DNA of 64,000 bases from Liolophura sinensis (Eukaryota; Mollusca; Polyplacophora; Chitonida; Chitonidae). Where the stretch lies: positions 13,306,706 to 13,370,705 of the forward strand of contig NC_088296.1 in the NCBI RefSeq assembly GCF_032854445.1. Direction: 5' to 3'. Made by a program: the position numbers and the translations under genes. This document shows, piece after piece, positions 58,745 through 64,000 of this stretch (position 1 is the stretch's first letter; every line of letters starts with the position of its first letter). The notes beneath the pieces are model-generated. The model ran no database searches. It worked only from the letters and a program-made list of their open reading frames with translations, and had not been told where the DNA came from.

Positions 58745-59624
58745 AACAGTATCTGACTAGATCATGGCCATATAAAGCATTAAAGTAAATGATACATCTA
58801 CGCAATTAAATCCGTCGCTTGCAAGTTTCGACTTGTGAGCTGAAAATCTTCGTAAAAGAACAGAGTTCTGATGCCAAGAAAAGGAACAGACTAGCATTGC
58901 ACATCGGCGAAACCTGCCCATCAGAACTTACACGTAAATGGTTAACAGATAAGATGCTTAAATATGAGAAAAAATGACTGCTAGATACACGTCAAACGTA
59001 TTTACACCTGCATAAGACCTGAATTCTACACATGTATTTTGAGATAAAACAATGCAATTACGTTTGAAATTCAAAATACACGGATGTTAGTCAAGAAAGT
59101 CCAAGCTTAATTGAAAATCTCATACAGTTATTACAGGTGCAAGCTGCTTGGTATTATAACATGTGTACAAAATCTCCATTATCCAGTTCATAAAATATTC
59201 TCAATGACCAATAAATAAAGAGTTTAAAAGTCCAAATATAACATTATGCCTGAAAATTTGGATTCACTAGACGTTCTCAATTGGCACTGAATGAAGCGTG
59301 CGACTTTATGTAGGGCACGTTTCATACACACATGGCCGTAACATAGTTCAGGCAGTTCAATGAAAGATTACAACAGTCTGAAGATATCGGGGTGGGTAAA
59401 TGTAGTATCAGTGAGAACACGTTAGGGATGGATTAAAATTTTCTCACCGAGATCAACGTGCAAAAGTCGCTGGACTTAGTGAGGAAATCATATCAAAGTT
59501 CTGTCGCAAAATACATTTCCCATTTATTCCCTGCTGCTTTCCGTAAGTTGGCAGGCACACACAGCACTCCCAGGCAGGCTGTCTCCACGTCGTCACCGGC
59601 TATGGACAATGCACAGTGTTTTAC
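58745..59624 (-). other. BEL/Pao 5' untranslated leader
   Basis: About 0.9 kb between the 5' LTR and gag, without a recognised gene. A primer-binding site should begin at 59624 on the minus strand. The sequence there (GTAAAACACTGTGCATTG) does not match a tRNA 3' end I recognise. Confidence 0.5.
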
Positions 59625-60062
59625 TGTTACAGCGGCCCGTTCCGTTTCGTTGGGTTCGACCGCCGAGTCGGAAAGAAGAACAAACGCCAACGTTTCTGCT
59701 ACAGAAGCCTTTAATATCGTTGCTCCGTAAAACTACAACACAAAGACATTACACTGAACAAAGTACCACGTGGACACGTGACAAAAACAATTGTTTTGAA
59801 TATTTTCTCTAAATTAATAGGACATGAAACGTACACAAAAACTACCACCATACAAAAACAAAGAACAAATACGCACCACTTTGGCTTTGTTACGCAGAAA
59901 CGTAGAATCGCACGACAGGATAACATGTGCAAGCAGAGCACGACCTGTGCCGGCTAGTGACCACACCCGATTCTCCCTGGCCACACCTGAATGCCGTAAA
60001 GTAGTCAAACAAGCCCTGTATCAGGGGAGACAAGCTGGATTTGCTGCAAACTACAGCTTTCA
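59625..60062 (-). repeat. 5' LTR of the BEL/Pao element
   Basis: 438 bp, homologous to 52240-52673 and with the same TG...CA ends. Internal minus-strand frames of about 76 residues are shared by both LTRs and carry no known motif. Confidence 0.92.
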
Positions 60063-60064
60063 CC

Positions 60065-60790
60065 CATCCAATGTCAGGGGAACACATGTAGGACAACTGA
60101 TGTCATGGGAACGCATGTTGGACATTTGATGTCATGGAAATGCATGTTGGACATTTGATGTCATGGAAACGCAAGTTGGACATCCAATGTCATGGGAACA
60201 CATGTAGGACATCCGATGTCTCGGGAACACATGTAGGACATCCGATGGCATGAGAACACCTGTAGGACATCCAATGTCATGGGAACACATGTAGGACATC
60301 CAATGTCATGGGAAGGCATGTAGGACATCCGATGTCATGGGAAGGCATTTAGGACATTTAATGTCATGGGAACGCATGTAAGACATCCAATGTCATGGGA
60401 ACACATGTAGGACATCCGATGTCATGGAAACACATGTAGGACATCTAATGGCATGAGAAGGCATGTAGGACATTCAATGTCAGGGGAACATCCGATGTCA
60501 TGGGAACACATGTAGCACATCTGGTGTCATGGGAAGGCATGTATGACATCCGAAGTCATGGAAACACATGTAGGACAACTGATGTCATGGGAACACATGT
60601 TGGACATTCAGTGTCATGGGAACACATGTAGGACATCCGATGTCTCGGGAACACATGTAGGACATCCGATGGCATGGGAACACATGTAGGACATCCAATG
60701 TCATGGGAACACATGTAGGACATCTGATGTCATGGGAAGGCATGTGGGATATCCGATGTCATGGAAACACATGTAGGACATCCAAGTGTA
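60065..60790. repeat. 29-30-bp minisatellite, array 2 right half
   Basis: Same unit as 51895-52239, about 24 copies. It continues the array interrupted by the retrotransposon. Confidence 0.92.
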
Positions 60791-60799
60791 AACCTTCCA

Positions 60800-61440
60800 C
60801 ACTACCCGTATATATTTCTATCTAATACATGTATATACCGTGATTCACTAGCCTTTCAGATACACATAGCTACTTTAGAAATGCACGCACTGAATACAGG
60901 GCTGAATATAATACAATAAAGTTGTCTGACTTGAGATTTTCACTCTAAATAAAATACAGACAGTGGTTAAACCATATCATTTAGTTTTATCGATGTTTTC
61001 CGTCAACTAAGCATTACTTTAGGCTGTATAGAGCAAGAAACATGATTTCCTTCATTTCCTTGTCGACTTTTATACACGTATTAGAATGTATTTGAATCAG
61101 CAGCCTTTTACATATCTCCACGTTATAACAGCCATTATCCACACGTCCAATGCTGTCAATTGAAATAAGTTCTGTAGTTAACCAGTTCTTGACTGTACTT
61201 GTCATCAAAACGATAAACTGATAGATCATATAAATATACCACTAAAGAGGGTTAACCATGTTGCTCAGTACGTGTCATTCCAACAAGGAAGTAGGGAGTA
61301 AAGAAGATACATACACGAACTAGCCCCGTGGTATACAACATAGCCTATTACAGTGAGAAGTAGTAAAGCGAGGCTGTCAAAACTGTAGAACTTCAATCTC
61401 TACACACGTGAATACAGTGGCTCGGGCATTTAAAATTTAC
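60800..61440. other. Region upstream of gene D, duplicated from 38250-38860
   Basis: Contains the shared sequence from GATACACATAGC to CCAGTTCTTGA. No gene. The TACA microsatellite of the other copy is reduced to GATACATACACGAAC. Confidence 0.6.
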
Positions 61441-61472
61441 ACAAACGGCTTACACAGCATAAGGTGTGGAGT

Positions 61473-61560
61473 ATGACGTTCCCTACCCTCCCCATATGCT
61501 GGGGTGAGATCCTGACTTTAGCGGGCTTAACATTTGAACTGACAGCGACACTCGTCAAAG
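61473..61560 (+). CDS. Gene D exon 1, signal peptide
   Basis: MTFPTLPICWGEILTLAGLT then FELTATLVK, ending AAAG before GTGAGT: 29 codons plus one base. It has a Glu in the hydrophobic stretch and Lys before the border, unlike its paralogs. This may weaken the signal. Confidence 0.7.
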
Positions 61561-61599
61561 GTGAGTCTGGAAATGTTTGCCTCAATTTATATCATTACT

Positions 61600-62480
61600 T
61601 GAAGAGTTTAATGTTGAAATTTGTCAGAAAGGTGTATGTTCCCACATTATTTACACCTGGGTAACATATTAGATATAGGTAGTTTGACACATGCTCAGTT
61701 ACGTAGTAAGATGTCCTTGCAGGCAGACATAAAAAAGAGCTTAACTTACAATGTGTGCGCATATGGCTGCGGGATAGAACCACCGGAGACTAGGCCCTAA
61801 AAATTAATCGACGTAATCACAATGAATTTAGGGTTATAAGGTCGTTTAATCTTCACATACTTGTGCGTTGGTAGTTAAAAATTTTAATATTTCCTTTGTA
61901 ACTAACTCTATATTTCAGATTAATTACGGTCCGTTAGCCACAAATCTTTAAATCCGTTTTCTCGTAAACTGTAACAGTTTTTTGTAACTGTGAACGTAGC
62001 CTCTATTCAACTGTTTGATTTAACCTGAGACATAATATACAAGTTGTTTTGTATGTGGAAAAGCCCGGGTCGAGCGAACCACTGCAACTACTTCATCAAA
62101 CTTCTTGGCAAATTTTTGAATATGTTAGCCTAATACATCTACATGGGCGAGCTGAGGAAATCACCCAAATTTGACGAGTAACTGGTGTACTTTTCCACGT
62201 CACAATTCACACTGTTAACAGGCAAGTGTCCTTCAGCAAACTTTAGACTGTGCAAACGGTCTCGCGATCGACCTTTTTTGTCACAAAGCCCCCAAAACAG
62301 CGATCGTGGAAATCTGTTGAAAAACAGTATGTAGGTGCATGGCCGCACTGATTCTCGCGTCACGTATTTATTTCAGCATGGACCATTAGCTTATTCTCAG
62401 TAGTATATAATTTTCACGCGTTTTAGTGGAAGTAGACATTAGGAAGCCAGAATTTTACTTATTTAACCCAGATTTGACTG
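61600..62480. other. Gene D intron 1
   Basis: Homologous to parts of gene C intron 1 but shorter by several hundred bases. It lacks the dispersed repeat at 39440. No exon seen. Confidence 0.55.
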
Positions 62481-62494
62481 ACTTATGTTATTAG

Positions 62495-62641
62495 GAGCTG
62501 GAACTGAACAGTGTGGAGCAAACTCACTGTGTGGTTATGGAAGTATATGTGACACCAAAACGTCTCAGTGTGAATGTTTGTCTGGGAAAGACGGCAAGAG
62601 AAAGAGGGAGGGTAATCCCCACTCTACATTTTACTGTTTCG
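62495..62641 (+). CDS. Gene D exon 2, EGF-like module a (147 nt)
   Basis: GTEQCGANSLCGYGSICDTK, then QCECLSGKDG and YCFG. The acceptor is TTATTAG and the donor GTAAGT, phase 1-1. Confidence 0.82.
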
Positions 62642-62814
62642 GTAAGTTGAATATTTGTCGTATCTGTAAAATACAGCGCTCTGTTGAATCATCAAAGTAT
62701 ATCACCATTATATACGTTAAGTTTTCTAACATCCTGGGTAGTGTACTTTAAATACTTCAGATTTTGCTTAAGAGGATATAGTTGCAACTCATATGACGCA
62801 GTTAGCATGCCCAG

Positions 62815-62936
62815 GTATGGTGATGGAACAAATTTAGTGCTTAGTTATGGAACAAGATGTAACACCAATATGACTTACAACGACGAACTGAGGACGATGG
62901 GTGATGGTAATCCTTTGTCTACGTTACACTTTTTGG
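62815..62936 (+). pseudogene. Decayed extra EGF module a copy in gene D
   Basis: Homologous to module a: LSYGTRCNTNM, GNPLSTLHFLG and a GTAAGT donor, with acceptor-like CCCAG. Several bases are deleted and most cysteines are gone (for example TGT to AGT). Length 122 is no longer divisible by three with conserved phase. Its presence shows that modules have been duplicated inside the gene. Confidence 0.55.
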
Positions 62937-63282
62937 GTAAGTTGAACATTTACAGTATTAATACAATAGAACCCATTTCTTGATCATGAGGTTATATCAC
63001 GAATGAATACGTTTTAGTTTTATACAATAACAGACTAGGTGAAGGCAAAGCAGATGCATCTGACATCGTATGGTTATCATACCTAGATAGTGTATGTGAA
63101 AGTACATGTACGATAAGGCAGATTACGTGTACGTGGAAATGTAAAGTGCCACCTCATTGTAGACTGACCAATCACGTAGAGCTTCTCAGCATTGGAGTAA
63201 TTTTACACATAAAACACAGCAAAGAAAAAAGAACGTTGGCCCACTGGTAATCACCACTGGGCATCTTGTTGTGGAAAGATTA

Positions 63283-63345
63283 ATTCAATTGATTGGTGTA
63301 TAACGCGGTATTTAAGAGTATTTCACTAATACGACGGCGGGGGTG
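63283..63345 (-). repeat. SINE tail fragment
   Basis: AATTGATTGGTGTATAACGC, GTATTTCACTAATACGACGG. A second similar fragment lies at 63520-63562. Confidence 0.55.
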
Positions 63346-63917
63346 TAGAATGAAAGCTTGAGAATAGCACCTGTTTATGTCACAAATGCAGTGAATATTT
63401 TTTTTTCCATCTTAAAATCAAATGGTTTGTCTTTTGCAACAATCAAATAGCACATGGTTATGTCAATAATATAAAAATGGTATATGTTCTATATTAGAAT
63501 GAAATGTTGATCTTTTTTATTTTATTTGATTGGTATTTCAAGAATATTTGACTTATACGAGGACTGCCAGCACTGTAAATGTTATTGGTGGGATTATACC
63601 GGGTAGAGATGTGTTCTTAAGCAAACGTTGTAATAAAAAACGGGAAAGACTTATGAAATAAACGGTTACCACGATGATAAGGAGACATGATATAAAGATA
63701 GTATCAATTTATACTAACCTCTGTGGTGTATTTTTAGATGTTGAAATATATACCATATTTTCAAATGATGGTCAAAATTGGTAGTGTAATATTTGTAGAA
63801 ATTGCACAATTGAGGGATCCAGTCTCACTACCATTATCCAAAGGATCAGAAGTTACACAAAGCACGTTTGTTTGCATGTCTGTAGTGATGGTCAGCATTA
63901 ATTGTCTGTGTCCTAAG

Positions 63918-64000
63918 GCGAGGGAGTTACAGAATGTGGAGATAAGCTGTGTGGTTACAGAGCAGAATGTAACACGGACATTGGTGAGTGTGGGTGCTCA
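63918..64000 (+). CDS. Gene D exon 3, EGF-like module b, cut by window end
   Basis: The acceptor TCCTAAG precedes GC GAG GGA GTT. GVTECGDKLCGYRAECNTDI then GECGCS up to base 64000. Matches 41611 and 5426. Confidence 0.78.

Larger units (their letters stand above)
52240..60062 (-). mobile_element. BEL/Pao LTR retrotransposon, non-autonomous by decay
   Basis: Two LTRs frame gag and pol on the minus strand. The RT type (YVDD, IKQMYHQF, DPFGFVAP) and the order gag, RT, RNase H, integrase place it in BEL/Pao. The bases CATCC occur just outside both LTRs (52235-52239 and, two bases out, 60065-60069), a likely target duplication. The host target was a minisatellite. Gag and pol share one frame interrupted by three stops. 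The RNase H/integrase part has several frameshifts. Confidence 0.92.

Noticed and set aside
59711-60096. Minus-strand frames shared by both LTRs
   Set aside because: They are inside LTR sequence, short, and without known motifs.
37716-60790. Roughly 30-bp repeats resembling CRISPR arrays
   Set aside because: Units are directly adjacent and diverge gradually; there are no unique spacers, no leader and no cas genes. They are minisatellites.

Overview
The window looks like nuclear DNA of a marine invertebrate, most likely a mollusc. It is AT-rich, has exons with GT/AG borders and long introns, and carries microsatellites and minisatellites. It also carries tRNA-derived SINEs ending in the sequence type ATATTCTTGAGTACGGCGTAAAACACCAATCAAATAAATAAA, split here only by description, which I associate with bivalve and gastropod genomes. 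No bacterial operon structure is present. Species assignment is inference.

Host genes. The non-mobile sequence holds a local family of small type I membrane proteins. Each gene starts with a signal-peptide exon (about 88 nt of coding). One or two EGF-like exons of exactly 147 and 144 nt follow, and in one gene a third EGF exon of 126 nt, then Ser/Thr-rich stalk exons, a transmembrane exon and a cytoplasmic tail exon. The extracellular exons are all phase 1-1. Gene A (minus strand, 8921 down to 336, tail off the window) is the most complete. Gene B (plus, 12507 to 33472) is interrupted by a large DNA element. Gene C (plus, 38892 to about 46954, with an orphan first exon at 36396) looks partly decayed. 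Gene D (plus, from 61473) runs off the right edge. Gene A points away from the others. The blocks 37-42 kb and 51-64 kb are a tandem segmental duplication.

Virus-like element, 16.9-31.8 kb. A GC-rich island bounded by inverted terminal repeats (the left one present twice) encodes a Polinton/adintovirus-like gene set. It contains a fused B-family polymerase, SF1 helicase and HNH nuclease replicase (plus), a retroviral-type integrase (minus), an A32/FtsK-like packaging ATPase (minus) and a double-jelly-roll-like capsid candidate (minus). It also has a penton-like candidate (plus) and several small membrane or unknown proteins. Most of its genes are broken by stops or frameshifts, so this is an old copy, but the compact layout survives: an 8-nt convergent overlap, a 17-nt overlap and an ATGA junction. 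Near its right end lie a tRNA-like unit and a perfect 13-bp hairpin.

Retrotransposon, 52.2-60.1 kb. A BEL/Pao LTR element on the minus strand has 434/438-bp LTRs, gag, reverse transcriptase/RNase H and integrase, all with lesions. It is inserted in a 29-30-bp minisatellite and has split that array in two.

The rest is introns and intergenic sequence with SINE copies, a pair of about 700-bp LTR-like repeats, and several tandem arrays.
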